Below are positions 11,618 to 11,923 of a stretch of 11,923 nucleotides of DNA, piece by piece; positions within the stretch are counted from its first letter, which is position 1, and the number at the start of each line of letters is the position of its first letter. Source of the DNA: an uncultured Erysipelotrichaceae bacterium (GTDB lineage: Bacteria > Bacillota_I > Bacilli_A > Erysipelotrichales > Erysipelotrichaceae). A program made the position numbers and the translations under genes. A model generated the notes under the pieces. It was not told the origin of the DNA and did no database searches. It saw nothing but the letters and a program-made list of their open reading frames with translations. Where the stretch lies: assembly GCA_900319505.1 (NCBI GenBank), contig ONOV01000011.1, positions 1 to 11,923 on the forward strand, read 5' to 3'.

Positions 11618-11923
11618 TCAAAGTAAATGCATCAGCAGTATGCAGCATATGGTTCCGCCCGCCATAGGCAGGACCATATTTTTCTTCCAGAGATAAAGGA
11701 GGATAGTAACAACGGTTGAAACAGCCGCCGGAATCCAGCCGGCCGGGGTCGCAAAGGAAATGTTTCGCAGACAGTAGACAACCAGCAGACCGAAAACAGC
11801 CGGTCCAAGTACTTTGCCAAGATACACAACTGTGCCCGGGATAGGCTTGCCGGCCGGAAACAGAAGATAGGGAAGAAAGCGGGTGGCAACCGTTGCCAGA
11901 ACAACAACGGCAATCGTGATAAA
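11618..11923 (-). CDS. azlD: AzlD-type branched-chain amino acid exporter subunit, 5'-truncated by window edge
   Basis: The open frame continues to the window's right edge, so the start lies outside. The visible 101 residues are very hydrophobic with about four membrane segments. They include TRFLPYLLFPAGKPIP near the beginning, the AzlD signature for the loop after the first helix, then YLGKVLGPAVFGLLVVYCL. The protein ends GGTICCILLMHLL. AzlD is the small partner of AzlC in LIV-E type export of branched-chain amino acids or their analogues. AzlC is not visible and would normally sit upstream, beyond the edge. A later GTG at 11827 is not the true start because coding continues upstream without a break. 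The gene ends two bases past the terminator hairpin. Confidence 0.85.
   Translation of the reverse strand, partial: FITIAVVVLATVATRFLPYLLFPAGKPIPGTVVYLGKVLGPAVFGLLVVYCLRNISFATPAGWIPAAVSTVVTILLYLWKKNMVLPMAGGTICCILLMHLL

Noticed and set aside
1..11923. CRISPR arrays, insertion sequences, phage genes, rRNA
   Set aside because: No regularly spaced direct repeats, transposase or integrase motifs, terminal inverted repeats or rRNA-like stretches were seen on either strand.

Overview
The window reads as chromosomal DNA of a low- to mid-GC Bacillota (Firmicutes) fermenter, most like a gut Erysipelotrichia- or Clostridia-type anaerobe. This placement is an inference. It rests on strong AGGAGG-type ribosome binding sites, Gram-positive intrinsic terminators, a large cell-wall-anchored thioester/Cna-B adhesin, a FeoB-associated Cys-rich peptide, an LdhA-type D-lactate dehydrogenase and an FNR-type regulator. 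No phage, IS element or CRISPR array is visible.

Layout from left to right. (1) Positions 1-733, minus strand: a short operon of an unrecognised Cys-rich protein with a C-terminal helix-turn-helix, followed by an ssb gene that runs off the left edge. (2) Positions 734-1142: about 400 bases without a protein gene. They hold a probable long leader for that operon, a Crp/Rex-like palindrome and a plus-strand promoter-to-terminator unit that could be a small RNA. (3) Positions 1143-2687: a sugar-nucleotidyltransferase-like gene (minus) and maf (plus), divergent from a shared 78-base region. (4) Positions 2724-2794: tRNA-Thr(GGU) with its own promoter, overlapping the maf stop, and a strong terminator. 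(5) Positions 2967-8702: one giant surface-protein gene of 1911 codons, made of a signal peptide, a thioester domain, about 14 Cna-B/SpaA-like modules and a sorting signal. (6) Positions 8776-8967: a small FeoB-associated Cys-rich membrane protein. (7) Positions 9202-10500: a gene fusing a complete HPr phosphocarrier domain to a complete LdhA-type D-lactate dehydrogenase. (8) Positions 10501-11211: an FNR-type regulator, convergent with the fusion gene and touching it with no gap. (9) Positions 11281-11592: a single-domain rhodanese divergent from the regulator. (10) Positions 11618-11923: the end of an AzlD-type transporter subunit (minus), sharing a bidirectional terminator with the rhodanese.

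The most unusual item is the HPr-LDH fusion. Its HPr half keeps His15 and Arg17, the PEP/Enzyme I phosphorylation site, but has Asn at position 46 where the HPr kinase target Ser should be. Its LDH half keeps the NAD-binding loop and the Arg-Glu-His catalytic set at exactly the family spacing. Next to it lies a regulator with FNR-type DNA-reading residues and a candidate Fe-S cysteine set. A reasonable but untested reading is a local module in which sugar-transport phosphorylation state and redox state both act on lactate formation. The second highlight is the giant thioester adhesin, which carries two candidate sortase motifs and modules that have lost individual isopeptide residues.
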